Positions 41,227-49,440 of a stretch of DNA of 64,000 nt are shown piece by piece (within the stretch, counting starts at the first letter, position 1; each line of letters begins with the position of its first letter). This DNA comes from JAAYCI01 sp964550985 (GTDB lineage Bacteria > Bacillota > Clostridia > Oscillospirales > Ruminococcaceae). The position numbers and the translations under genes were made by a program. The stretch covers positions 1-64,000 of the forward strand of contig CAZKBM010000004.1 in the NCBI GenBank assembly GCA_964550985.1. Direction: 5' to 3'. The notes under the pieces are model-generated. The model had not been told where the DNA came from. It searched no databases and was given only the letters and a program-made list of their open reading frames with translations.

Positions 41227-42801
41227 TTACACCAGTTTCCCAAAGGGCCCGTCCACAAGTTCTCCGTCGGCCGCCACAATGTGCCCGCCCTGTATGGTCA
41301 TAGAGGCAAAACCCGTCAGCTTGCGGCTTTCAAAAATGGAATAGCCCGATAGGGAATGCAGGTTTTTTGCATTCACCTCCTCCCAGTGTTCCATATCCAC
41401 AAGGCATATATCGGCGTCGGCGCCGGGCATCAGGCTGCCCTTTTGGGGGTACAGCCCAAACACCTTGGCCGGCTCCATCGTAATTTTGGCCACAAGCTGC
41501 TGCAGGGGCAGGCCGCGTTTCATCACCCCTTCGGTAAGCAGGCTGGGCAGGTGGGTTTCCAGCACCGCATAGCCGCTCATAGCCCCAAACATGCCCTTGC
41601 CGTCCCCGGCTTTCAGGGTGTCGGGCACGGTTACATTATCGGTGCCAATGGTGCTAATGGTTCCGTCCAAAAGTGCTTTCCAAAGGGCCTCTTTATCGGC
41701 ATGGGCGCGCAGCGGCGGCTCCATCTTACCGCGGAAGTCGTCGCAGTCCTCCATGGTGGTGGTGAGGTAGGGCGAGGTGGTTTCGCCTATGATATAGGGG
41801 TTGCCCCGCTTCACCTTGCGCAGCATCTCGGCCCCCGCGCGGGAGGAAACGTGCACAATATACACCCGCTGCTGCAATTTTTGGGCAAAAAAGGCCATAC
41901 GGGCTATGGCTTCTTCTTCGGCCATGGCGGGGTGGGTTTCGGCCCAATCGGCCAGGGTGGCCCGCTCGCCCGTTTTTTGCATCACCCGCTGGGTGGCCTC
42001 TTCCACAATGGCGTGGTTTTCGCTGTGTACGCACAGCAGGCAGTCCTCGCCGCTGGCCTTTAACCGCTGCATCACCTGCAAAATAAAGGCGTCGTCGCTG
42101 GAGTTTATCAGCCCCGGCACCCCATGCATGTACACCTTGAACGAGCGCACCCCGTACTCCCCAATCAGGCGGGGTATCTGGCAAAGCTGCTGCTCGTTAT
42201 TGATGACAAAATGGGGCAGAATGTTGATGTGCGAATAGGCGTTCACCTGTTCGGCCACCTCTTCAAAAGCGCCCATCTGGGCCTTATCTGCCCCCACAAA
42301 CCAGCCCGCCGTTGTAACGCCGCCAATCAGGGCGGCGGCGGTCTCGGCCGTCAGTTCCTCTGCCAGCGGGTGGAACAGCCCCAGGTGGATATGCGGGTCC
42401 AGGATACCGGGCAGCACATAGCGCCCCCCGGCGTTTACGCATTGCCTGGCCGCAAGGTTTGCCCCCGCGGCGCTCACACAGGCAATCGTTCCGTTTTGGA
42501 TATACAGTTCACCCTCAAAAAGGCCAAACTCCGGCAGCACCAGCTTTCCGCCCTGAATGGCCAAATCGTACACCTGCCCGTTTTGCACAGGCAGAGGCAG
42601 GGCTGCGGCGGGCTGGGGCAAGGCTGCCGCAGCCGCCGGTGGGGCTGCTTCTGCCGCCTTGGGCCCTCCCCCGGTTTTGGCTGGGCCACGCCCTGCGGGC
42701 GAGGGCGGCGCAAGGCGGCGCAGGTAGCTTGCGAACAGGTCGTCGTCATTCTGCCCACCGGCAGCCATGCCGGCCAAATACTCTTCAAAAATGTCGCTCA
42801 T
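41227..42801 (-). CDS. Cyclic amidohydrolase (dihydropyrimidinase/allantoinase-like) with BMC-targeting-type N terminus
   Basis: A 524-residue binuclear-metal hydrolase. DPHIHLG (His137, His139), the carboxylated-Lys candidate Lys222 in RSFKVYMHG, CVHSENHA, HVSSRAG and IGTDNVTV complete the usual metal set, so it should hydrolyse a cyclic amide such as a hydantoin, allantoin or dihydropyrimidine. Residues 1-31 hold a duplicated amphipathic motif, DIFEEYLAGMA and DLFASYLRRLA. Residues 32-71 are a Pro/Ala/Gly linker. This is the architecture of a microcompartment encapsulation peptide. AGGGGGG precedes the ATG at 42801. It lies 36 bases after the BMC trimer gene. Confidence 0.93.
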   Translation of the reverse strand: MSDIFEEYLAGMAAGGQNDDDLFASYLRRLAPPSPAGRGPAKTGGGPKAAEAAPPAAAAALPQPAAALPLPVQNGQVYDLAIQGGKLVLPEFGLFEGELYIQNGTIACVSAAGANLAARQCVNAGGRYVLPGILDPHIHLGLFHPLAEELTAETAAALIGGVTTAGWFVGADKAQMGAFEEVAEQVNAYSHINILPHFVINNEQQLCQIPRLIGEYGVRSFKVYMHGVPGLINSSDDAFILQVMQRLKASGEDCLLCVHSENHAIVEEATQRVMQKTGERATLADWAETHPAMAEEEAIARMAFFAQKLQQRVYIVHVSSRAGAEMLRKVKRGNPYIIGETTSPYLTTTMEDCDDFRGKMEPPLRAHADKEALWKALLDGTISTIGTDNVTVPDTLKAGDGKGMFGAMSGYAVLETHLPSLLTEGVMKRGLPLQQLVAKITMEPAKVFGLYPQKGSLMPGADADICLVDMEHWEEVNAKNLHSLSGYSIFESRKLTGFASMTIQGGHIVAADGELVDGPFGKLV

Positions 42802-42837
42802 CACGCTTCCCCCCTTCCCTATTGGTTGCAATGGGCC

Positions 42838-43458
42838 CTAACCGTCAATTTGTTCAATGGCCGTTACAGCCGCCTGCATAGCGGTTTGCAGTTCGGAAAG
42901 GTTGTTGGAAGCGAGATACATCCGCCCATATTTGCCCACGGGGTCAAAATGAATCACCTTGATATCGGCGCTTTTTTCGGCCTCGTTCGCGGCAATGGAG
43001 ATATAGGCCGCGGGTTCCACCTCTAAAATCAGCAGGTTCTCCCCCGGCAACAGCATCGAGCCCTGGCGGCTGCGGTTGATAAGCTGTGACTGGTAGGCGT
43101 CCACCCTGGTGATGATTTGCTGCGAGACGATAACGGGTTTTTGCCTGTCGGCAATGGTGCAGTTGCAGGCGTTTAAAATGGCCTGCCCTGCCTCCTGCAC
43201 GCTGGCTAAATCGTGAGAATGCAGCTCTATCTCACCGTACTCGCGCTCCACCACCAAAAAGCCGGGCTTTGCGCCGGTGTTTTTTAAGGCCGCATCCAAA
43301 AGGGAATACACCCCGCTGCCCGGCTCCATCTCAATGTATAGCTGTGCCATGCCCGCCAGGCACAAATCGCCCTTAATCACCGTACCCGTCATGGCGGCAT
43401 ACTGCGGCTGCATGTTATCTACAAAAGCATAGGTACGAAGCTTGGTTGTCTCTGCCAT
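42838..43458 (-). CDS. EutL-like tandem-domain BMC shell trimer
   Basis: A 206-residue shell protein with two BMC-fold halves. The C-terminal part (LLILEVEPAAYISIAANEAE then KSADIKVIHFDPVGKYGRMY) matches EutL-type permuted trimers, which form gated pores in the shell facets. The N half has AKPGFLVVEREYGEIELHSH. CAGGGTG precedes the ATG at 43458. It follows the hexamer gene by about 175 bases, with a strong hairpin between. It is the only trimer gene in the window. Confidence 0.9.
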   Translation of the reverse strand: MAETTKLRTYAFVDNMQPQYAAMTGTVIKGDLCLAGMAQLYIEMEPGSGVYSLLDAALKNTGAKPGFLVVEREYGEIELHSHDLASVQEAGQAILNACNCTIADRQKPVIVSQQIITRVDAYQSQLINRSRQGSMLLPGENLLILEVEPAAYISIAANEAEKSADIKVIHFDPVGKYGRMYLASNNLSELQTAMQAAVTAIEQIDG

Positions 43459-43477
43459 AAATTCACCCTGTTTCTTA

Positions 43478-43532
43478 TTACAGTTTTTCAAAAAATTGCG
43501 CGGCAAATTTTTGGTAAAAACTGTTATGCAGC
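43478..43532 (+). repeat. Truncated TTACAG-ended repeat inside the BMC operon
   Basis: TTACAGTTTTTCAAAAAATT and AAACTGTTATGCAGCG match the left and middle blocks of the 31752-31913 copy. The right end is missing. It sits between the hexamer and trimer shell genes. Confidence 0.7.
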
Positions 43533-43576
43533 GTTTTTATGTGCATAACGATACGCTGCGTTAGGTTAAAGAGCTA

Positions 43577-43616
43577 TAAAACGCCACCTCCGGCAGGCCA
43601 AACTGCCGGCGTGGCG
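43577..43616 (-). terminator. Hairpin between BMC hexamer and trimer genes
   Basis: CGCCAC and CCGGCAG pair with CTGCCGG and GTGGCG with one small bulge, followed on the minus strand by TTTTA. It probably attenuates transcription so that the hexamer is made in excess over downstream genes. Confidence 0.7.
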
Positions 43617-43633
43617 CCCTGTCCGTCATACTT

Positions 43634-43900
43634 CTATTTCTTAAAAATTTCCTCAACTTCGGCCTGGGGGCGGGCAATCACATGGGCCGAAACAACCTCA
43701 CCCACCTTTTGGGCGGCTTCCACACCGGCGTCCACAGCCGCTTTCACAGCGCCTACGTCACCTTCAATTACAATGGCCACAAGCCCGGCCCCAACCGAAA
43801 TTTTTTCGGTCAGTTCCACATTGGCTGATTTCACCATTGTGTCGGCCGCCTCATAAGCTGCCACCATACCACGGGTCTCAATAAATCCTTTTGCTTTCAT
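43634..43900 (-). CDS. BMC-H hexameric shell protein (PduA/EutM-like)
   Basis: An 88-residue single-BMC-domain protein. The start KAKGFIETRGMVAAYEAADT and the VGAGLVAIVIEGDVGAVKAA segment are diagnostic of the main facet hexamers. It ends just after the domain (HVIARPQAEVEEIFKK) without extra extension. GGAGG precedes the ATG. Only one hexamer paralog is in the window, a minimal shell set. Confidence 0.97.
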   Translation of the reverse strand: MKAKGFIETRGMVAAYEAADTMVKSANVELTEKISVGAGLVAIVIEGDVGAVKAAVDAGVEAAQKVGEVVSAHVIARPQAEVEEIFKK

Positions 43901-43929
43901 GGGTCAATACCTCCTAAAATTGTTTGGTT

Positions 43930-44271
43930 TTATACGGATGATTTGCGGTTTTGCTGTTTCGAATTTTTGGGGCTTGCCGCCTGGGTTTTGGGGGACGCGG
44001 GGGCTGTGTTTTCGGCGTAACTATCCACAATGCCCACCACGGCCAAATCCACGGGCGCTTCTTGTTCGCCAAGGGCATAACGGGCATTTGCGCCACCCGT
44101 CACCAAAATGGTGTCGCCGTCGCCGCAGCCAATGGGGTCGGCCGCAACCAGCAGTTCCCCGCCCTCCTGGCCGCCTGCGCCAAGGCGCTGCACCAGTATC
44201 AGCCCACTGGGCCCCAGCCGGGGGTTACGGATGGTGGCCACCACCTTGCCCACCACTTTGCAGATATACAA
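43930..44271 (-). CDS. BMC-P pentameric vertex protein (EutN/CcmL-like)
   Basis: A 113-residue vertex protein. YICKVVGKVVATIRNPRLGP, then AADPIGCGDGDTILVTGGAN, then VDLAVVGIVD are the EutN/CcmL hallmarks. A 25-residue Ser/Lys/Asn-rich C-terminal tail is added. The TTG start at 44271 is nine bases after AAAGGGG. Its presence with hexamer and trimer allows a closed polyhedral shell. Confidence 0.95.
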   Translation of the reverse strand: MYICKVVGKVVATIRNPRLGPSGLILVQRLGAGGQEGGELLVAADPIGCGDGDTILVTGGANARYALGEQEAPVDLAVVGIVDSYAENTAPASPKTQAASPKNSKQQNRKSSV

Positions 44272-44331
44272 AAGGCCTCTCCCCTTTCTGTTTTCCAGGC
44301 CTTCGCCTGGCCAGTACGGTTTTGTACTCTT

Positions 44332-45768
44332 TTACCGTTCAAACGTGTTTTGAATATCTCGAATCTGCTCCATCACATGGATGATGTCCTTGCCGGTGGT
44401 GTAGAAGTGGGGCGCCACGCGGATGATATCGCCACGGGCCGAGGCAATGATGTTGCGTTTGCCCAGTTCCACTTCCATCTGGTGAGAATCCATTCGCAGG
44501 CGAATGGCCGTGGTGCCGCCCTTGCGGGCGATATCCCGGGGGCTCACCATGTCCAGGCCCTGTTTGTCCGCCTCTTGAATGGCAATTTTGCTTAAAAAGT
44601 CAATGCGCTCCTGTATGGCGGGCACACCCACCTCGTTCACAATTTCAAGCCCGGCGCGGGCTGCAAAACTCGTCATCACCGGGGGGGTGCCGGTGTCAAA
44701 ACGGCGGGTGCCCTCGGCGTAATCCAGCTGGCGCACCTTAAACGAGAAGGGGTTCTCCTGCCCAAACCAGCCGGTAAGCGCGGGTTTCAGCTTGGGAATC
44801 AGGTTTTTGTTCACATACAAAAACGCTATGCCCGGTATGCCAAACAGGTATTTCAGCGTGCCGGTGGTGTAGATATCGATGTTCTGCTTGTGTACGTCTA
44901 TGGGGCAGGTGCCGCAGGCCTGGTAGCCATCCACCAGCACCAGGCTGCCCTTGCGGTGGGCAATGTCCACAATCGCGTCCACATCCTGCTTAAAGCCGTT
45001 GGCGTAGTACACGTGTGCAAACGATGTGATGAGGGTGCGGTCGTCAATATAGCGCTCGTACTCGGCCAAATCCACCTGGCCGTCGCGCACGGGCACATAG
45101 TCCACCCGGCAGCCGTACTTCTGGTTGGCCAGCCACACATGCCCCACGGTGGGGAACTCGGCCTCGGTGGCCACAACCTTGTCCCGTTTGCCGCTGTAAT
45201 CCAAGGCGCTGGCAATGCCGCCAATCGCGTCCGAAACCGAAAGCGTAACCGCAATTTCGTCCACGTCCGCCCCAATCAGCTTGGCAAACTCGGCTTTTGC
45301 CAAAACCACCTCGTCGCACCAGTAGTCCCAGTCCATGCCCACGCTCAGCCAGTTGTCCAGGTAGCGTTCAATGGCGCCGCGCACCCGCTTGCTCTGCGCG
45401 CTTTGTGAGCAGTTGGCCACATGGGCCACATTCTTCAAAATGGGGAACTCCTCGCGCCAGCGCAAAAAGTCACTCTCGCTCAGCCTTCCGTTAAACTGGT
45501 ATGGGCCATCTATGCCCCCCGCCCCGGCATGGCTTACCGCCGGGGGCTGTGCATAGGCAGGCGCAGGGGCCGCCGCCGGGTGGAAAGGCGCAGGGGCCGC
45601 CACTGCGGCCGGTGCGCCGCCCGCCCCCGCCCGTATAAGCTGCAAGCCCTTTGCCTGCGCCAGGTCTTTTGCCGCCGAGGTAATCACATCCTCAGCGCCA
45701 CAAGTCAGGGTAGTCTCCCCTCGGGCCAGCAGCGCCTGTACCTCCGAGGCGGTAATGAACCGCTTCAT
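44332..45768 (-). CDS. Class V PLP-dependent enzyme with EutQ-like N-terminal domain (putative BMC cargo)
   Basis: A 478-residue protein. Residues 1-47 (MKRFITASEVQALLARGETT, then ITSAAKDLAQAKGLQL) resemble the short N-terminal domain of EutQ and other BMC-associated proteins. Residues 48-87 are a Pro/Ala linker. The rest is a class V aminotransferase/cysteine desulfurase/epimerase fold with Lys306 in TTGTLKYLFG, Asp280 in LVDGYQACG and His252 in SFAHVYYANG. It may be an aminotransferase, lyase or epimerase. GGAGG precedes the ATG. It is the first gene of the BMC operon. Confidence 0.93.
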   Translation of the reverse strand: MKRFITASEVQALLARGETTLTCGAEDVITSAAKDLAQAKGLQLIRAGAGGAPAAVAAPAPFHPAAAPAPAYAQPPAVSHAGAGGIDGPYQFNGRLSESDFLRWREEFPILKNVAHVANCSQSAQSKRVRGAIERYLDNWLSVGMDWDYWCDEVVLAKAEFAKLIGADVDEIAVTLSVSDAIGGIASALDYSGKRDKVVATEAEFPTVGHVWLANQKYGCRVDYVPVRDGQVDLAEYERYIDDRTLITSFAHVYYANGFKQDVDAIVDIAHRKGSLVLVDGYQACGTCPIDVHKQNIDIYTTGTLKYLFGIPGIAFLYVNKNLIPKLKPALTGWFGQENPFSFKVRQLDYAEGTRRFDTGTPPVMTSFAARAGLEIVNEVGVPAIQERIDFLSKIAIQEADKQGLDMVSPRDIARKGGTTAIRLRMDSHQMEVELGKRNIIASARGDIIRVAPHFYTTGKDIIHVMEQIRDIQNTFER

Positions 45769-45980
45769 TTACGCATCCCTCCAATTCTATAGCCCAGCTA
45801 TAAATATTGTTTTGCTTCAAATATTGGGGTTTGGTGCCTTCTTCCCCAATAGAGTAATGGAAATTCTCACCAAAATCTGTAAACCAACTAACAAGATTCT
45901 TGTTTTTTTACTCTCTCTTTTATTTCTTTTATTTTCTTCCTACGGTTGCGCAAAAATTGGGACGGGGTGAAATTTGGCAC

Positions 45981-46021
45981 AAAAAAGCCACACAGCGCAC
46001 AAACCGTGCGTCATGTGGCTC
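45981..46021 (-). terminator. Terminator of the threonine aldolase gene
   Basis: Minus-strand AGCCACA/TGTGGCT continues inward as GCAC/GTGC and is followed by TTTTTT. Between it and 45768 I see only A/T-rich sequence with an ATTGGGG/CCCCAAT dyad (45823-45850) and a CAATATTT direct repeat, perhaps the BMC operon control region. Confidence 0.8.
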
Positions 46022-46063
46022 TCTGCTTGCCTTTAGATTACTTTTTGCTTGCTTTACATCCTC

Positions 46064-47095
46064 TTACAGCGTATCCAAATACTCACCCAGGGCTTTTGCC
46101 GCCACTTGTACATCCTCTTTGTCCACCTCGTGGCTGGTAACAAAGCGGTAGCGGCCGTTCATCAGCCCATTGGCTAAAATTCCCTTGCGGGCCATAAAAT
46201 CTACAAACTGCTGCGAGGAAAACGCCGGGTTCAAAGGTTTCCACCACACCATGTTGATATGCGCGCGGCTGGGGTCAATTTCAATACCCGGCATCTCGGC
46301 CAAAAGCCCGGCCAGGGTCTGGGCGTTTTCATGGTCCTCATGCAGGCGCTTGGTCATTTTTTCCAGGCTGATTAAACCGCAGGCGGCCAGCACCCCGGCC
46401 TGCCGCATTCCACCGCCCATGGCCTTGCGGGCCCTGCGGGCCTTTGCAATAAAATCCTTACTGCCGCACAACAGGGAACCCACCGGGCTGCAAAGCCCCT
46501 TGGAAAGGCAGAACATCATGGTATCTGCCAAAGCGCAAATTCGGGTGGGCGGTACGCCCAGCGCTAAGGCCGTGTTAAAAATACGCGCGCCATCCAGGTG
46601 GATGTTCAGGCCGTACTCGCGGGCGGCCCCGCAGGTGGCCTCCATCATGGCCATGGGGGCCGCTATGCCGCCATTTGTAGCGTTTTCCAGGCACAGCAGG
46701 GTGGTGCGCGGGTAGTGGTAATCGTCGGGTTTTACATTCGCGTGCACATCCTCGGCGCTTATAAAATCGTCGCTGCGGTCAATGGGGGTGCAGCTAACGC
46801 CCGCAAACCTGGCCGCCGCCCCCCCTTCGGCAATATAGGTGTGGCTGCGTATCCCCGCCAGCATCTCATCGCCCGGGCGGGTGTGCGTCATAATGGCAAG
46901 CTGGTTTGCCATGGTGCCCGTGGGCACAAACAGGGCCGCCTCCTTACCCACCATTTCGGCCGCCAGTTCCTCCAGCCGGTTTACCGTGGGGTCATCGCCG
47001 TATACATCGTCGCCCACCTCGGCATTTGCCATCGCCCTGCGCATCTCCTCTGTGGGTTTTGTAACCGTGTCGCTTCTCAGGTCAATCCTCTTCAT
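46064..47095 (-). CDS. ltaE: Low-specificity L-threonine aldolase
   Basis: This fold-type I PLP enzyme cleaves L-threonine/allo-threonine to glycine and acetaldehyde. The 343-residue protein starts MKRIDLRSDTVTKPTEEMRR, has GDDVYGDDPTVNRLEE and VPTGTMANQLAIM, and the Schiff-base Lys in MFCLSKGLCSPVGS. Related beta-eliminating or D-specific variants cannot be told apart by eye. Start at 47095 with GGGAG upstream. It is 110 bases after the amidohydrolase at the end of the peptide-importer operon. Confidence 0.93.
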   Translation of the reverse strand: MKRIDLRSDTVTKPTEEMRRAMANAEVGDDVYGDDPTVNRLEELAAEMVGKEAALFVPTGTMANQLAIMTHTRPGDEMLAGIRSHTYIAEGGAAARFAGVSCTPIDRSDDFISAEDVHANVKPDDYHYPRTTLLCLENATNGGIAAPMAMMEATCGAAREYGLNIHLDGARIFNTALALGVPPTRICALADTMMFCLSKGLCSPVGSLLCGSKDFIAKARRARKAMGGGMRQAGVLAACGLISLEKMTKRLHEDHENAQTLAGLLAEMPGIEIDPSRAHINMVWWKPLNPAFSSQQFVDFMARKGILANGLMNGRYRFVTSHEVDKEDVQVAAKALGEYLDTL

Positions 47096-47205
47096 TGGGC
47101 ATCTCCCTTTCTCATTCAATCGCAATTTTCTGTATACCGCATTTGAACCTGTGCAGCAGGGGCAAAAGAGACGCAAAACTTCTCTTCTTACGCCGTCCAA
47201 AAAAC

Positions 47206-48465
47206 CTAGCAGTCCCCCGCCGCCGTTTCGGCCAATTGTACCACATTCCCCTCTCTCATTACAAAGTGGCAGTGGGCAAACTGCGCGGGGTTTTGGGGCG
47301 CATTTGACGGAAAGGCCGCAATATCGGCCACACAGCCCACCTCCAAACGCCCAAGGCCGGGGCGGCCCACTATGGCGGCGTTTGCGCTGGTGGCAGCCTG
47401 CAGCGCCCGCAAAGGGGCCGCGCCGCTTTTGGCCCAGCTTCCAAATTCCCGCCAGCTCTCGTAGCTCTGATGGCGGGAGACAAAATCGCTGCCATAGCCC
47501 AGCAGCAGTTTGCTGTTTAAAATAATCTGGCGGCTTTTTAGCAATTTGTCGCGATATTTCTCAATCCGTTCCCGCGTTTGTGGGCTTAGGGTAGGGTCCT
47601 TTTCGTCGGCATACAACAATTCGTCAAACGCCGCAAAGGTGGGCACCAAATATACCCCACGCGCCTCCATCAGGGCGGCCGTCTCCTCATCCATCAGGCT
47701 GCCGTGCTCAATGCCCGCTATGCCGTAGCGCACAAGTTTTTGCATCACCGGCGGGCTGTAGGCATGGGCCGTTACGGGCAGCCGCATGGCGTGGGCCACC
47801 TCAAAAATCGCCTCCAGTTCTGCATCGGTAAACTCCAGCCGCTCGTCCAGGCCATCTTCGCCCGCCATATCGTGCGAGGCCAAAATCTTGATGAAATCCG
47901 CCCCGTACTTTGCCTCCCGTCGCACGCATTCGGCAAAAAAATCCACCCCCGAGCCCGCCGCGCCGGGCTGCAACAGCCCCGAAACCACCGGGTTTTTGGC
48001 AATGCTGCGCGAAAGGTCTCCATGCCCGCCCGAAACGGTTAGCCCGTGGGCCGAAACCACCAGCCGGGCCGCCTCAAAATGCCCTTCATCTATGGCGCGT
48101 TTTACATCTGCCAGCCCAAAGCCCCGTGCAAAACTGCCCAGTACCCGCAGGGTGGTAAAGCCACGCTGCAAAGCTTTTTGCGCCGTGTGCAGCGCCCCCA
48201 GGGCCAGCCATTCATCCGTAAAAGTGGCAAAATCGGTATAGATGTTCTCAAAGGTAAAAAATTCGGGGTGCACATGGGCGTCAATTAGGCCGGGGGTAAC
48301 CAAAAAGGCGCGCAGGTCAATCTCCCTCGCGCCCTCGGGCAGGGGCAGGTTTTCTCCCAGGGCCTCAATGCGCCCATCCCGCACCATAATATCCCGGCCG
48401 GTCTCCACCCTGCCGCTCACTCCGTCATACAGCGCCCTACAGCGCAGCAGAACGGCGCCTTTCAT
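47206..48465 (-). CDS. Amidohydrolase-family protein (imidazolonepropionase/Xaa-Pro dipeptidase-like)
   Basis: A 419-residue metal hydrolase. The motif VTPGLIDAHVHPEF gives HxH; VSGGHGDLSRS, Lys in DFIKILASHD, TAHAYSP, GIEHGSLMDEE and LLGYGSDFVS follow in the order of the COG1228 group, whose members include imidazolonepropionase and prolidase-type dipeptidases. Position at the end of a peptide-type ABC operon favours dipeptide or N-acyl amide hydrolysis. Its ATG touches the ATPase stop codon, with GAGGGGG inside that gene. Confidence 0.88.
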   Translation of the reverse strand: MKGAVLLRCRALYDGVSGRVETGRDIMVRDGRIEALGENLPLPEGAREIDLRAFLVTPGLIDAHVHPEFFTFENIYTDFATFTDEWLALGALHTAQKALQRGFTTLRVLGSFARGFGLADVKRAIDEGHFEAARLVVSAHGLTVSGGHGDLSRSIAKNPVVSGLLQPGAAGSGVDFFAECVRREAKYGADFIKILASHDMAGEDGLDERLEFTDAELEAIFEVAHAMRLPVTAHAYSPPVMQKLVRYGIAGIEHGSLMDEETAALMEARGVYLVPTFAAFDELLYADEKDPTLSPQTRERIEKYRDKLLKSRQIILNSKLLLGYGSDFVSRHQSYESWREFGSWAKSGAAPLRALQAATSANAAIVGRPGLGRLEVGCVADIAAFPSNAPQNPAQFAHCHFVMREGNVVQLAETAAGDC

Positions 48466-49425
48466 CTAAACCGCCCCCTCGTACAAATAGCAACCCACCT
48501 CGTGGCCCGCGCCCTGGTCTTTCAGGGGGAAGTCCCGTTCGCTGCAGGCGGGGCAGGCGTGCTCACACCTTGGGGCAAAACGGCAGCCGGGCTTTGGCTC
48601 AATGGGGCTGGTCACCTCGCCCCGTATGGCGCGCTTGCGGCTGCGCATAATCTGTACATCCGGCACCGGTATGGCCGAAAGCAGGGCCTTTGTGTAAGGG
48701 TGCAGCGGGTTTTGGAACAACTCTTCACTGCTGGCGGCCTCCACGCACTGGCCCATATACAAAACCGCAATATTGTTTGAAATATGTTTTACCACCGATA
48801 AATCATGGGTAATAAACATATAGGAAAGCCCCATCTTCTCCTGCAAATCCATCAGCAGGTTCAATATTTGTGCCTGGATGGAGACGTCCAGGGCGCTCAC
48901 GGGCTCGTCACACACAATCAGCCGGGGTTCCAGCGCCAGGGCCCTTGCCACCCCAACACGCTGGCGGCGGCCGCCGTCCAGTTCATGCGGGTAGACGTTC
49001 ACCATCTGGTGTGAGAGGCCAACTGTATCTAAAAGCTGCATCACACGGTCATTTACATCCTTTTTCCCCGTCAATATTTTGTTCACCACTATGGGCTCGC
49101 GTATAATATCCCCAATGCTTTTGCGCGGGTTTAACGAGGAATAGGGGTCCTGAAAGATGATTTGCACCTGGCGGTGCATCTGGTGCATCTGTGCTTTTGA
49201 ATAGTTGAGGATGTTTTTCCCCTCAAAAAGCACCTCGCCTGCGGTGGGCTCTATCAGGCGCAAAATCAGCCGCCCCAGGGTTGATTTACCGCAGCCAGAC
49301 TCACCCACAACGCCCAGGGTCTCGCCGCGGTTGATGCTGATGTTGATATCATCTACGGCGTGTAAAAGCCCCCGTTTGGTGGGGAAATATTTTTTTAAAC
49401 CTACGGTTTGTAGCAGCGGCTCCAT
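48466..49425 (-). CDS. Peptide ABC transporter ATP-binding protein (DppF/OppF-like)
   Basis: A 319-residue ATPase with Walker A GESGCGKSTLGRLILR, Walker B RLIVCDEPVSALDVS and the C-terminal oligopeptide/dipeptide zinc-type Cys cluster (CRFAPRCEHACPAC). The ABC signature position reads LDGGRRQRVGVARALA, with Asp instead of the usual Ser, a notable departure in the LSGGQ motif. The partner ATPase lies 15 bases upstream. It energises the importer whose binding protein is at 52312-53874. Confidence 0.93.
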   Translation of the reverse strand: MEPLLQTVGLKKYFPTKRGLLHAVDDINISINRGETLGVVGESGCGKSTLGRLILRLIEPTAGEVLFEGKNILNYSKAQMHQMHRQVQIIFQDPYSSLNPRKSIGDIIREPIVVNKILTGKKDVNDRVMQLLDTVGLSHQMVNVYPHELDGGRRQRVGVARALALEPRLIVCDEPVSALDVSIQAQILNLLMDLQEKMGLSYMFITHDLSVVKHISNNIAVLYMGQCVEAASSEELFQNPLHPYTKALLSAIPVPDVQIMRSRKRAIRGEVTSPIEPKPGCRFAPRCEHACPACSERDFPLKDQGAGHEVGCYLYEGAV

Positions 49426-49440
49426 GGGCGCTTCCTCCCT

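Noticed and set aside
41227..42801. Firm naming as allantoinase or D-hydantoinase
   Set aside because: The metal ligands are shared by the whole family and the substrate loops cannot be read reliably by eye.
47135..47165. Another copy of the TTACAG repeat near CGCATTTGAACCTGTGCAGC
   Set aside because: Only a dozen bases agree and neither end is present; chance similarity cannot be excluded.
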